Positions 1 to 10,654 of a stretch of 22,265 nt of DNA are shown here, in pieces. Each line of letters starts with the position of its first letter. Positions within the stretch are counted from its first letter, which is position 1. This stretch comes from Zarea fungicola (Eukaryota > Ascomycota > Sordariomycetes > Hypocreales > Cordycipitaceae): positions 1 to 22,265 of the forward strand of contig FWCC01000290.1 of the NCBI GenBank assembly GCA_900169235.1, in the 5' to 3' direction. Both the position numbers and the translations under genes were made by a program. The notes beneath the pieces were generated by a model that was given only the letters and a program-made list of their open reading frames with translations, did not search any database and was not told the DNA's origin.

Positions 1-60
1 AGAGGCTGCGTTATCCGACACCTTGTTCAAGCTCCATTGCTGACATTGCCCTTCCCACCA

Positions 61-441
61 GGTACAATGTGCCGTAAATGGACATCGTCCCTTGTTGGAT
101 CCTTCATAATTGTTCAACCGTCGCAAATAAGTCCTCGGTTTGAGGAATTTGCTTCTTACAGAGAGTTTACGTCTTCAGCTCGCCGCCATCGAAATTTTTG
201 CTCCACCTGCGGCAGTTCGCTGGTTTGGCGGTCTGACGACTATACCAGCACAGTGGACTTATTTCTTGGAACAATGGACGAAAAGTGGCTCGTCGACTGC
301 CAAGAAACTGCACTCGCGTTGGCCAAGCCGAGTGGTACACAGTTCTGGATGATAAACGCGATACCTGACGTGACTGACTTGGTCAAGGGAGGCATGGAAT
401 ACCAGCACGAAGGACCAGACGGGTTGGGCTCCACAAGCTGA
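61..441 (+). CDS. GFA-domain (CENP-V/GFA) protein, 3' exon
   Basis: This is the C-terminal exon of a small zinc-binding protein of the GFA family (glutathione-dependent formaldehyde-activating enzyme-like, CENP-V/GFA fold). After a probable acceptor at 58-60 (branch-like GCTGAC, then CCACCAG) the frame reads T-M-C-R-K-W-T. A phase-1 split codon ending in GT would supply the preceding Cys of the family's CxxC. The second zinc pair is visible as F-C-S-T-C-G-S-S-L at about 196-222. It is followed by the family-typical L-G-T-M-D-E-x-W and, near the end, Q-F-W-M-I-N-A-I-P and G-P-D-G. The stop is TGA 439-441. The 5' exon, with the first zinc cysteines, lies at or beyond the window edge and could not be modelled. 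Cytosolic; the substrate is unknown. Family assignment is firm, function is not. Confidence 0.8.
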   Translation, partial: GTMCRKWTSSLVGSFIIVQPSQISPRFEEFASYREFTSSARRHRNFCSTCGSSLVWRSDDYTSTVDLFLGTMDEKWLVDCQETALALAKPSGTQFWMINAIPDVTDLVKGGMEYQHEGPDGLGSTS

Positions 442-760
442 ACTTGGAGTACTGAAATATGGCTTCCCACGACCTAAATTAGAGAGAGATAATTTGTCTA
501 TGACTGGTAGTATTTTTCTTCACGTAACATAGTACTCTCGAAATTCGGAGTTTGGCCGGCACACAGAGAGGCGACTCGCACCGTACATTGCTAGAAAAGT
601 TTATCTGCTGTCCGTTCCGTCGTTTAACTCTTAGACTTCTTTTTGGATCTGTCACACACTGAACCACAGGCCCTGCCGTCCACGTTTTATTCATTGATTT
701 CATAGTACCGTTGCCCAGCATCGCCAGATCTGTTGTAAACTCGAACGACCATCAAGTTGT
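442..760. other. Convergent intergenic region, no gene seen
   Basis: This stretch separates the 3' ends of the GFA gene and the minus-strand EthD gene. I see only short shadow frames. It probably holds the two 3' untranslated regions. Confidence 0.5.
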
Positions 761-1218
761 CTAGGCCAATGTCATGCCACCGGAAACGAGCATATACTCG
801 TCGCTGATAGCCAACCAAGCTTTGGTACCGTTTGTAAAGCGCTGCTCATCTGGTTGAAGCGTTGCTGCATAGTCCGGATCAGCAAACGCACCTCGGAGTG
901 ATTCAAGATCTGGAAAAATGAAGGTAGTAATGGCATCGCAGTCGATTGTAGCTGCAGCCGGGCCGAGTAGATCTCCGACAACTTTTACATCCGAGCAAGT
1001 GTTAAATTGCTGGTTTTATGGTTAGGATCGGTCCCGCCCTTTGCGCTTGGTGTCGAAACCTACCACGTTGTACTCAAGAACACCATGCTTCTGGCAATGT
1101 CCAGCTGCTAGTGGCATGTGCTTGTTTATGTAGTATTCCCTAAACTCTTCATCCGTGAATGCAGGGTTTTCGTCACTAGAAACGTGGCTTTGATAATCTT
1201 GCGATATTTGCCAACCAT
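761..1218 (-). pseudogene. EthD-domain protein, two exons with a one-base frameshift
   Basis: This encodes a small alpha/beta-barrel protein of the EthD/dimeric ferredoxin-like family. Members often act in polyketide tailoring or aromatic catabolism. The start is ATG at 1218-1216, followed by M-V-G-K-Y-R-K-I-I-K-A-T-F. The frame then shifts at a T run (AAA at 1180-1182 on the plus strand). Adding one base to that run would restore the continuation into F-T-D-E-E-F-R-E-Y-Y and N-K-H-M-P-L-A, the family hallmark. A 54-bp intron at 1063-1010 (GTAGGT donor, CTAAC branch, CCAG acceptor) joins L-E-Y-N-V to the second exon. That exon carries D-C-D-A-I-T-T-F and A-D-P-D-Y and ends at TAG 763-761. Length would be about 135 residues, normal for the family. 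Whether the shift is real or a sequencing error cannot be told from here. Confidence 0.75.
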
Positions 1219-1597
1219 TTTGAATGTAGATGATCTTGTTGATGCTAGATGCGAGGCAGCTGATGCACCAAGTGGTGTATGCGCAACCAGTCGTTTTTGT
1301 CGGAGGATTCGGGATACGCACTGCAGTTTCAGGAGAGGTAAGGAAGTATTCTCTCTCTATAGATCATACATCTCGTGTATATTATAAATGCGCAACCTCT
1401 GCCGCTGCTCGCTTGAGTCGCTCACTTTGTCATGCACAGCTGGGGCGGTAATCTAACTGGATGCAGAACTGCAAAAAGCTTATTATTATTAGTTAGCCCA
1501 CAGCTTTTCCAGCCGGATTCAAGCTGGCGAAAAGCCGAACTGTCCCCGCTTCATTTTCTGACTAAACCGGCGGTGACAACGGCCTTGCATCATAAAG
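1219..1597. other. Upstream region of the EthD gene, no gene seen
   Basis: No supported coding frame. AT-rich blocks near 1376-1390 could belong to the EthD promoter on the minus strand, but no clear TATA element stands out. Confidence 0.4.
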
Positions 1598-1915
1598 CTA
1601 CAACCCTGTTCCATACATCATTGTGAAGACTTGTTTATTAACCCGCAACACCGGACAATGAGTACGCCAATCCTCCATCATAAGTGCACTGCAGGCAGCG
1701 CCTAAACGAACGCCATGCAGCTTGGATCCACTCGAATCCATGGCTGTGCTCCATGTAAGCAAAAGAAAAAAAAGGTTGTCATAGATTCGCTCTCCCGGTG
1801 ATAAGGCAGCGGCCTCTAATGCGTAGCCCCAGTGCGACAACAAAGTCCCATCCTGCACACGATGTGAGCGGTCAAAAAAGCCATGTCCAGGGTCGAACTC
1901 TGGTGCAATTTTTAT
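1598..1915 (-). CDS. Unrecognised reading frame, possible gene fragment
   Basis: The minus-strand frame is open for about 106 codons between in-frame stops at 1918-1916 and 1600-1598. Its composition is protein-like rather than random, with pieces such as F-D-P-G-H-G-F-F-D-R and L-S-H-W-G-Y-A-L-E-A-A-A-L. The start is not fixed: ATG 1858 lies inside, and the frame is open upstream without a Met. Another minus-strand open stretch at 2212-2015 could be an upstream exon, but I found no intron joining the two cleanly. I do not recognise the family. It may be a relic. Confidence 0.3.
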   Translation of the reverse strand: MKIAPEFDPGHGFFDRSHRVQDGTLLSHWGYALEAAALSPGERIYDNLFFLLLTWSTAMDSSGSKLHGVRLGAACSALMMEDWRTHCPVLRVNKQVFTMMYGTGL

Positions 1916-2270
1916 TCACGCAGTTGCTTGTGAGTAGTTAAACCTGACAGTCAGGCCCCTTGAGGTAGTTGACTGACGATCAACAAGCCGTTCCCATCAT
2001 ACAACAGAATGCTGCTATTGCCAAGCATAACCATAGCGATACGGTACTTTGTCGTCTAGCTGTTGACATTGGCTCCTTCCATCTATCACCGTGGACGCCA
2101 AATCCTTGGTTCTTCGAACTAGCGCGGTTACGGTTTCCATCTGAATTTCGGGTGCAATCCTTTCGCCGTTATGCGCACTGTCCCATGCTTGCAGGTCCAT
2201 AAGCACTGGCACTAAGCAAATTCAACCCCGTGTCTTGCACGACTACCAAAGAGGAATCGATAAACAGCGT

Positions 2271-3075
2271 ATGAGCCTATTACCTCTAGCTCTCACAGTA
2301 CAGCATCCTTCCAAAAAGCTGCTGCTATGGCCATTGATTATGGCTGTTTCGCTACTTGAATTCGAGATGATCGTACCCTCATCGTTACATTCATGGTTTG
2401 GACATGCCCGTGGATGTCTATATCTGCTCAGTCTTCTTGGACCAGAGAATTGTGTGAATTCTCCCTTCTTTGAGGTTTTTTGGCACTTGCGGTTCATCAT
2501 GGTGAGTAGCTTTTCTACCTCACTAGGGCAGTTGACAGCTGCTTACATTGCAGACATATATTACGATGGTCACCCATGAAAAATCTCTTCTTGGCCAGCC
2601 AGAGTGGCTGCATACGCCGTTTTCAGCGCGACAGAAGTCACATCTCGATCATCTAATTGATTCCCTCCTCACTCAGTGTCCATCTGCAACCATCAAGAAA
2701 CCTGATATGACGGGCACACTTTCTATCATGCAATCCGAACAACCGGTAAACACAATAACGCGTGATTCCAAAGCTCACACTGCCCTAAAAAGTGGATCAG
2801 AACACTCCGTGGAATCGATGATCGACACCCTCGGTAGAATGCAACGTAGAGATTACGGAAACATGAGGGAGGGTGAAGAGATGGGCGCCGCCGTTATATC
2901 ATATGCCGAGCTTTTACTCTCAAGAACTTCAACATCATTCAATGTTGCACTTCAGTGTACTTTTGCAATGTATCTTGTATCGGCGTACACTCCCTGTGTT
3001 CTGCAGCAACGCAAAGCAAAGGAATTATTCCATTTTTGGCATCGCTCGTTGACACTCCAAGGCTTTCAGATGTAG
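2271..3075 (+). CDS. Fungal_trans_2-type transcription factor, truncated (no Zn2Cys6 seen)
   Basis: This is the middle part of a fungal-specific regulator of the Fungal_trans_2 (PF11951) type. Exon 1 begins at in-frame ATG 2271 (open upstream to about 2235). It contains M-A-V-S-L-L-E-F-E-M followed by S-W-F-G-H-A-R-G and L-L-S-L-L-G-P-E, matching the family pattern of a helix, then SWxxHxxGA and LxxRGPE. A 52-bp intron (2502-2553, GTGAGT donor, TTGCAG acceptor) leads into exon 2, which gives the expected G-Q-P-E-W-L. The stop is at 3073-3075. The joined product is about 250 residues against 400-700 for the family. No CxxC-rich DNA-binding cluster was found upstream and the C-terminal helices fade out. 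It therefore looks truncated at both ends and probably cannot bind DNA on its own. Confidence 0.65.
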
Positions 3076-3728
3076 TCTATGACAAGGCCGTTTATAGCTT
3101 AAGATTAAAGTATTGATGGATTTCGGAAACTATTTCATTCTGATGACTTGGCTGGCATTCAAGACGCACTGGTATTTGAGCGCAGCTGTCGATGGGTCTC
3201 AATCTTCTCTGCGGAGGGATATTTCATTTGAGTCATGGCGGACTCCTGCTGACAAATGTACATAGATGCAGCTCGGCGTTACCATTCATTCGCCTGGTTG
3301 ATGATTAATGGATGGGAATTTGTCTGGTACCATTTCAAGACAGCTGCAATGCCCCGTGTCAGTTTCATTGACACACGCCATTGCGGCCAAGCACACTCCC
3401 CGGCAGCCAACCACCACCGTGGAGAATTGAAGAGGCGGAACAGTAGAGTAAACCAAAGAAAGTTAGTGCCGACAAAGCTAATCTCAGCGCGAAAGTGTTT
3501 TGAACCCATAGTTAATTAGCCAGCATTAATTTAGTGGCACGGCGAGATATAGTTATGACGACTTTCTACATGCGGTTAGTTGGGGTAAACATTTGTTACG
3601 GGTACATGGGATTACGAGTATTTAATTCAGTGACATCCCACGCCTTCTCCAGCTGCTCTGAGAACACTTGAAGTTGCTGTTTTAATTCAATCTCAAGTTG
3701 GACAACTCTATCGTTAGATCGAAAAGGA
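3076..3728. other. Non-coding region upstream of the MFS gene
   Basis: No supported gene. It probably holds the decayed 3' end of the regulator and the promoter of the transporter. The short overlapping frames on both strands at 3256-3519 have no recognisable content. Confidence 0.45.
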
Positions 3729-5414
3729 ATGGATGTGGCGCCCGCAGAAGCAGTGGTTCAGTCCACGCAGCACGACAAACCTTCCGGTCCAGGTTGGGTA
3801 GATATTGCGCAAAACCCGCGCAACTGGAGCAGGTCTAGAAAGCTTTGCACCCTCTGTATGTCCTTCGCTGTATCTACTTACAGGGCAAAAAGTTAACAGT
3901 CAATTTAGGTTTGGTTTCTTTTCAAGCTTTCACCTCGTATGTTTTGTCTAGAGGAAAAAGAGCTTGCATCTAATCAGATTATCACAGGCCATTTGCCAGT
4001 TCTGTCATTGCACCAGGCCTCCCGGAAATCTCCAAAAAGTTTGACATTAGCTCAGACAGTGTCCAAGCTCTCGTTCTCACGGTATATCTACTGGGCTGGG
4101 CATTCGGGCCATTGGCGTTTGGCCCTCTTTCAGAGATGTACGGGAGAAGAAGGATTCTGAATATTTCCGGCTTGATATTTGTGGCCTTCAGTATTGGGTG
4201 CATTTTCAGCCGGTCCGTATCGGAGCTCATCGCTTTTCGTTTTCTCGCAGGAATCGGTGCATCAACGCCCATCTCGATTGCTGGAGCCGTCATCGCTGAT
4301 ATGTATGAGTTGATCGACCGCGCGCCAGCAAACGCCATTTACGGCTTCGGACTCCTCATAGGCCCGCCTACTGGGCCAGTAATTGGTGGATATCTCACAC
4401 AGACCGTCGGTGTCAAATATTGCTTTGTACTTGCATCATGCCTTGTTGCTGTCGGATTTTGTTTGGGGCTGTTCTTCCTTCCCGAAACACATCACAATAT
4501 CATTCAAGCCAAGCGCCGAAGGAATCCTATGAAAATGTGGTTTTTGAAGCCGAGCACCGACCATGAGTCAAACATATCGGACACGGATCAGAGCGCTTCT
4601 TTCACCAAGAAAACGACCCCTGATAGAAAAATGCTATTCATGCCAATCATTCTTCTGTTTAAAAGCCCTGTTTGTCTTCTCATCAGTCTCTACGGTGCCT
4701 TGTGAGTAATGACTTTGACCCCTCCATACACTTGTTTCTGAAACCTTCTACAGTGTTTATGCGGTACTGAATGTTTTCTTCACGATATTCCCCACCATCT
4801 TTGGCGATATCTACGAATTCAGCCCCGGTACTATAGGCCTGAGCTATATTGGAGGTGGGCTAGGCGAACTCCTCGCTACCGTTGTCAGCGGGTGGCTCGG
4901 TAACACTGTATACCATAGGGTAAGTTCCTTCAGTCTACCGGTCAGCAGCCCTCACGCGTTTTTAATATTTACTTTCTCGTTATAGCTCGTAAGAAATAAT
5001 GATGGCGTTCACAAACCAGAATTTCGAATTCCTGGCATGCTTCTTGGATCTGTTGCGGTCCCCGTTGGCCTGTTCTGGTTCGGTTGGTCAGCAACTGCCG
5101 GCGTGCATTGGATAATGCCGATCCTAGGGTCGTCCATCTTTGGCTTTGGACTGATATCAATTCTACTGCCGCTTCAGCTGTACACCATCGATGCACTTCG
5201 CCATGCGGCATCAGCCCTTGCCGCCTCAGCCCTCACCCGATCGCTACTCGCCTTCTCCATTCCTCTATTTACTCCACAGATGATTTCTGCAATGGGACTG
5301 CGGGGCACTTTTTCCCTGCTGGGAGGCTTAAGTGTTGTAGTCGGGCTTCCACTGCCTATCTGGCTTTACTACAAAGGAGAGAGCTTCCGCGCGGCTGGCA
5401 ATTTTGGAAACTAG
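3729..5414 (+). CDS. MFS transporter, DHA1 (drug:H+ antiporter) type, five exons
   Basis: This is an intact plasma-membrane-type efflux transporter of about 487 residues with roughly 12 helices. Exons are 3729-3855, 3909-3936, 3988-4701, 4754-4919 and 4986-5414. The four introns are 53, 51, 52 and 66 bp. All have GTATGT, GTGAGT or GTAAGT donors and YAG acceptors, and every phase fits. The start ATG 3729 gives a hydrophilic N-terminus ending N-P-R-N-W-S, typical of this group. Next come F-A-S-S-V-I-A-P-G-L-P-E-I, and then the motif-A loop G-P-L-S-E-M-Y-G-R-R-R near residues 96-106. The C-terminal half carries F-W-F-G-W-S-A and H-W-I-M-P-I-L-G. Similar pumps export toxins, polyamines or secondary metabolites, but the substrate cannot be read from the sequence. 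The neighbouring regulator and EthD gene suggest a metabolite cluster. Confidence 0.9.
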
Positions 5415-7279
5415 CAACATTTTTGCACAAGAACTGGTAGCAACGCCATGCCACGGGAAGAGTTAACGCCCTTCACAGGCCTCATAATTTTGACACACAG
5501 TTTAAATTTGTCCACAAAATCCTATTCAATTGAAAATATTGGACTTAAAAGTAGCATACATTTGTCTGACGCCGCTGACCAAACTATTGGGTGATGCCCA
5601 AAACAGGCAGTAGAGGAAGGGCGCCCTAGTCGTCAATCTCGTTTACAAAAAATTAACACCAGGTGATCGCACTTCAGAAGCCAATGGAGCGTATTAGCTC
5701 CAGCGAGTTCCGCCGGGCTCTTGAGGTCAGCCGGGAATTACTCGTTACGGACAGCAGTGGGCTAGGCCGCAGATAACCTGCCTGATGTTCACTGTAGAGG
5801 CACTAGTCACCCCTATGCTCGAGCAGCTCGGCAAGTCGAGTTTACAAGCATCGATCGTGGTCTAGGACTCTAGCGCTGACATTTCATTAATACTAAAAAA
5901 AAGCTTCTCTATGTGGAAATTCGACGTGTGGAATCATTTCAGTTGATAAAAATAATCACCCATCGGACTAATTTCTTACGACTTGCAATAGTTATGAAAG
6001 GGATAGCGAAGTAGTTGAGTCTGTCACTGTAACACCGGCTGGTTGCTGACGACTGTGTACATATACCAGCAGCGTTTTCGTGCGCACTATTGCCGTAAAA
6101 GGGTGAATCAGGCCATTTATTTAAGATGCAAGATGTAGAGGTCGATTTCCTCAACAAAATCGGCCTTCAAAAGACTGGTCTTTTACATATGGGTTCTTGA
6201 TAAAGGAAAACCATGTAATGGTCGGTGTTGCAGCGAATCGTACACCGGGACACCTGTGACTTTTGCAACATGTTTTCAAGTAATTGACAACCCAGAAATT
6301 GCTCATGTGTGGCTGAAAAGGTGCGTAACCGTTTATGGTGGGAGAAACGATGATACCGAGAGACCGAGCCAATGACTTGACCCAACATGACGGGAGGTAG
6401 AGCCGAAGTATATTAGGAGGACCTCAAGTTGGCGGAACTAGAGACAGAAATTATCCTCAGGTCTATTTGCTATGTCGCCAGGTTGACCGAATTGAAGACA
6501 CAAATCGTCCCCGCCTCTGGTAAGAAAATAGACCAGCCAGGAAAATGTAAGCAGTGCCTATTGACAACCATCTCATATTGATAGCGTGGTGGAGACCTTG
6601 CAGGAAGGAGAGGCAACGTATACCCTGGAACTTGTTGACCCATAACTAGCCAACTCGGCAAGAGCTGGCATGAGCATGATGAGACAGCGCAATGGTTTTC
6701 TATTCACGTGCCACACGCCCACAACAGCCCCTATTGTAGGTGCTGTACACTAACGCGTGCCACCACCCAGTGATACCAATTCTTAGTATCCCCCGGAGGG
6801 CATGTTCAGGTTGTAGTCATAGTGCGTGGGTTGTTCCGGAGCGAGAGCGAAGGAAGACCCAAGGGAGCCAGGGCGACCGACGTTCAAAGTCGTTGAAAGC
6901 ACTTGTTTACAGATTGATTCGAGCAAGAGAGCGATAGTACAGAGTAATGACTTCGGGCGAAAATTAGCCTGATTGAGTTGGGTCATGACCTAAATCAGAT
7001 TTGAATCCAGAGGAAGTTATTTGGAAAATAGACTGGAAGTCACTTTGACGAGCAGAGTGAGTAACACGCATGGAGTGCGTTAACGGAGTGACACTGTAGG
7101 GAGCAGAGTGACCGTGAAAGCGGAGAGGATTAGGGACTTAGAGTGAGTGGTAGCCAGGCCTTCCTATTCTCATGTTTGGTTTTACTTGGAAGTAGAAAAG
7201 GGATTTCTTACCAGTCGGGAGACAATACTACGTAGCTTCGCAACGCTCTACAGACCGCAATTATTACCAAAACGCCCCA
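5415..7279. other. Gene-free stretch
   Basis: No gene is supported on either strand. An ATG frame of about 30 codons at 5683-5775 (M-E-R-I-S-S-S-E-F-R-R-A-L-E) has protein-like composition but no match I can name. The 11-mer GAGCAGAGTGA occurs twice between about 7049 and 7111. The rest shows only short chance frames. Confidence 0.45.
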
Positions 7280-7282
7280 AGA

Positions 7283-7444
7283 AAAGAGGAAGGCGTCGCC
7301 AAATGCCTAGAATTTCTACAGCAAAATCCCTTTGCGTCAATGCGAAAGGCCGCGCGGGAATTCGGCGTGACGAGATCGATAATTCAACCCCGCCTCAGGC
7401 GCCAAGACGCGTGTCGGTCGTCGAGAACTAGTAACAGTGCCTAA
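7283..7444 (+). mobile_element. Relic of a pogo/Fot1-type transposase N-terminus
   Basis: A frame ending at TAA 7442-7444 reads K-E-E-G-V-A-K-C-L-E-F-L, then S-M-R-K-A-A-R-E-F-G-V-T-R-S and a final R-L-R-R. This is the usual pattern of the Psq-type helix-turn-helix at the start of fungal pogo/Fot1 DDE transposases (R-A-A-A-x-x-F-G-V-P-R-S-T-L-x-x-R-L). Nothing of the CENP-B-type helix-turn-helix or the DDE catalytic domain is visible downstream, and no terminal inverted repeats were found. It is best read as a short fossil fragment. The strand follows the helix-turn-helix. Confidence 0.55.
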
Positions 7445-10111
7445 CACCGATCGGCTCATTGCAAGTACGGAAGGATAATTGAAAGGATACAGGCACATCG
7501 GCGCAAACCAATGTCTAAATAGATCGGATTAGGCTTGAAGTTGTTGAATTGCTTCTCACTGTGTCTCCGACTGACTTGTTGGCTCAGATATCGCAGGGAA
7601 AAAGAACCGCCAAAGTCCTAGGATTAACTCAGAAAATTACATTACAACTCCTAAACAAGCCATTTTGCCGGTTCATGACTTTTCGAATTATTTTCAACAA
7701 GATAACGCGACGATTCACATTCCCAGAATACCATGGCTTGGCTGCGGAGCAACGCAATCAAGGTAATTAACTCGCCAGCTGCGAGGAGCCCAGGTCTCAA
7801 CTCAATCTAGCATATATAGCCTACTTTAAAAGCAAGAATTATTGTAAGTTATTCCCTAATCATTATGGATTGTCAGATAACTTACGAAATATTCAAATAT
7901 TCGAAGAGTGTTTGCAGATTGTGTAAAGGGCAATTAGTTACGAGGAATCTCAGAGCCGTCTGCATTCTTGGCCGCGTATACGGTAGGTAAGCTTCGCTGC
8001 ATGGACTAGCCATAGGGATAGTCACGAAGGCTCTTAAAGCTGCTATTGAACAAACTCTGTTTGGGACTGACCTGGGTGCATCGTGCTTCAATGGCCTGGC
8101 GGAAGTCCACCTCCCAGCGGCTGCGGCTGTATGTTGGCTAACACGGGAGTCTGAAGGGTGTGCCCTGAATTAAAATCGGCGGCCATTGCTGTTCTCTTAA
8201 GGCAGGAGAAGCACTGAATACTCGCGATCCATACCAGTTACTGGCCCTGGGTTGCAGGGTGTTGGCCGGCGGCGTCTGACTTGAAAGAGGCTCATGCTGG
8301 AGATCATGGTGCTAGCAGGTCGTCGACCTGCGTCGTATGGCGGTCAAGCTGTGCAGCGTCACGTAACTGCGACTCCGTACATACTCCAGAAGGCAAATGC
8401 CAATGGCCATACGATGACTGCTCTATTCGTGCAGCCTGCTTGTCAGGCGTGACCGGGCCTGGCCTTTGCGACGGGGGATAACTCACATGAGCAACACCGG
8501 CCTTGCACCATCTGCTACCTATATATGGGCGGTTTGTTAGCCGTCACTATCTATACAACTATCGGCAGCTAAATTACTTACCCTCTGGCTTTCCTGCGTC
8601 GCTCTGTCACCCTTGCCAGCGGCGGAGGAGGTTGTAATGGGTCTTGTTAGAAGAGGCAAACGAGATTGGAATGGGACCTCGTAGTTGGTGATTGTAAGCC
8701 CCAGTCTGTGCAGATGGATGCTGAAAAGGCCGCGTTGCTGTGCTGCGGCGTGGACTGCTTAACACTGAGGTCGACGCGACGCAAAATCCGATCTGGTAGG
8801 AACAACCAGCGAAGATGAATAGTCGAAGAGGGTGAATGACGGCCGACGGTCTGCTACGTCTTGATTCCAGCGGCAAAGAGTGCATCAGTACCAGTGTCAA
8901 TGATAGGTCAGAGTAGTGAAGAGGCGAAGGAGGTTGGAAGAGAGTAGAGGGAGAAGAACTGTAGGTCTAGGGACTTTTAAGTTAGCAGTTTTGCTAAACT
9001 GTTAGAGTCTGGCCGGTACTTTTACAAGGAAGCGTAAGACGTGAGCTCGATGTTTACATAATTTGCTAGTAGATTCCGGCACTGGTATCTATTTTGGTGA
9101 TGCAATGCGTGGCCTAATACGTCGGCCTATTACTAGGGATAGTTCAAGGAACTGTCAGTATCAACGCCCTAGGTGAGTGTGCCTACTCCTTAATATTAGG
9201 CCGATGGTAGCGTCTACTTGTAGACTATTTATCGCAATGTAAAACGTTTAGGCTATAAGAACCTCGTATCTAAAAATGGTCGATGCAGGATTTTTGATGG
9301 CGTAGTTTAATGGCGCAGGTTGTTCTTCTATACGCACATGCTTATAATAGCGGTAGAGACATCATGCATTAGCCGTTTGGCCAATGAGAGTAGAGCTAGA
9401 TTACTTCTTAACTTAAATATATATTATAAAGAAAGGTAGCTACTATATTGTAATTATGGCTTCTCTTAACTTTATTAATGATAGATGCACGAGATATAGA
9501 GTATCTTTAGGCACACTGTTGTAATAGCATAGACTGGCTTTTGCAATGGTTAGAGGATTTCTTCGATAGCTTTGGTTTGGCTACGCTAGCGTCGTTACTG
9601 AGCATTAAGGCTCTCATAGTGGTGGCATTAGCCATGACGGGGACTGGATGGAGTGGAGGCTCTGTGCTTCAGAACGAAGTATAAACTCCTTAATTTTAGT
9701 GCTAGTCTTATAGTAATTAAGAGGGGCAATGAGAATGCTTTGATAAATCTATACTGGGTGTATATGCGCAGTTCATCCGTGACTGTTCTACTCTCAATCT
9801 TAGCATATCATGGAGGAGAGAAACGTGAACGGCCTCCTAAGCTACCGTACTAAGCTGAAATTTACGATGGATAAGGAATCCCAGCCGCAGATTCAATTGA
9901 AAATTCAAGTCAAGAGCCATAAATAGTAGAATATGTCCTATCTATACTTAACAACGCTATAGTCTACTTAATATATCGAACAATATTAAGCCGCAATACA
10001 TTCCTCCATAATAAGTACTCCAGCTCTTGAAAATATGCTTTAATAGATCAAAGATCTCGCTGACTTGTCGGTATCGTGATCAATTCCCTAATAGCATATC
10101 TAGTTTCCATT
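7445..10111. other. Gene-free stretch, AT-rich towards its right end
   Basis: No gene is supported. About 8090-8900 is GC-richer and has open frames on both strands with no recognisable family. About 9000-10080 is AT-rich, full of TA-dinucleotide words such as TATATATTATAAA, and looks like mutated repeat DNA. An imperfect hairpin (AGTTAGCA-GTTT-TGCTAAACT) lies near 8982-9003. No terminal repeats of an element could be paired by eye. Confidence 0.45.
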
Positions 10112-10516
10112 CTAGCAGACGCCGTTGCATCCACCAGTGCCGCCAACTGCATTGACAGTAAGAATACCGTGGGAGCTGGGGTTGTTGTCACTAGGGAAGA
10201 AGACAGGGACGCTGCCGCACTTCGAACAGCCGTGGCCTCTTAAATGACGAAGGAGGGCTTTAATTGAATCACCGCGGATACCACCTGTGCCCTGAAGGAA
10301 AGCACAAAGGCCAGTGCCTAGGCGGCTCTGAATGCAGACAATATTTTGATTGTTTTGGTAGACGCGATTATCATCCAGGCGATCGGCGATGTTGATAAGC
10401 TCGTTCAGGGAGCCCGCGACTCCAGGACAGTTTCCGCTACCACGGCAGTTTATACCCAAAGTCGAACCTAGGCTAATTGTGCTAGCAAGCGCAGTAACAG
10501 TGGACAAGAAACGCAT
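10112..10516 (-). CDS. KP4-like killer protein, secreted
   Basis: This is an intact single-exon gene of 134 residues, from ATG 10516-10514 to TAG 10114-10112, in the KP4 killer-toxin family (PF09044). A signal peptide of about 19-20 residues (M-R-F-L-S then a Thr/Ala/Ser/Leu-rich core) precedes the family opening L-G-I-N-C-R-G-S. The mature part has eight cysteines, including C-x-x-C in the C-terminal half and the closing G-G-C-N-G-V-C. KP4 proteins are small alpha/beta-sandwich proteins that block calcium uptake in competing fungi or act on plants. Viral KP4 has ten cysteines, so the disulfide pattern here probably differs. It has its own TATA element and stands alone between non-coding stretches. 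Family assignment is strong; target and activity are not known. Confidence 0.88.
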   Translation of the reverse strand: MRFLSTVTALASTISLGSTLGINCRGSGNCPGVAGSLNELINIADRLDDNRVYQNNQNIVCIQSRLGTGLCAFLQGTGGIRGDSIKALLRHLRGHGCSKCGSVPVFFPSDNNPSSHGILTVNAVGGTGGCNGVC

Positions 10517-10654
10517 TTTGAAGGCAACTGAAGAAGTTGAGTTCCAAGTGAAGAGAGAATAGACAAGAGTAGTAATAAGTAAAAGATGTTAAGGCAGTGC
10601 TGTCCTGTGCGATGATGATAGTAGGAGTGGTAAATGGAAGGGGTAATGGACGAT

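Noticed and set aside
1022..1321. Upstream extension of EthD exon 1 as one uninterrupted 99-codon frame
   Set aside because: The extension lacks an ATG and does not resemble the family. The ATG at 1218 in the neighbouring frame gives the proper N-terminus.
8281..8900. GC-richer open frames on both strands
   Set aside because: No family resemblance, no intron signals and no consistent frame. Probably old repeat DNA.
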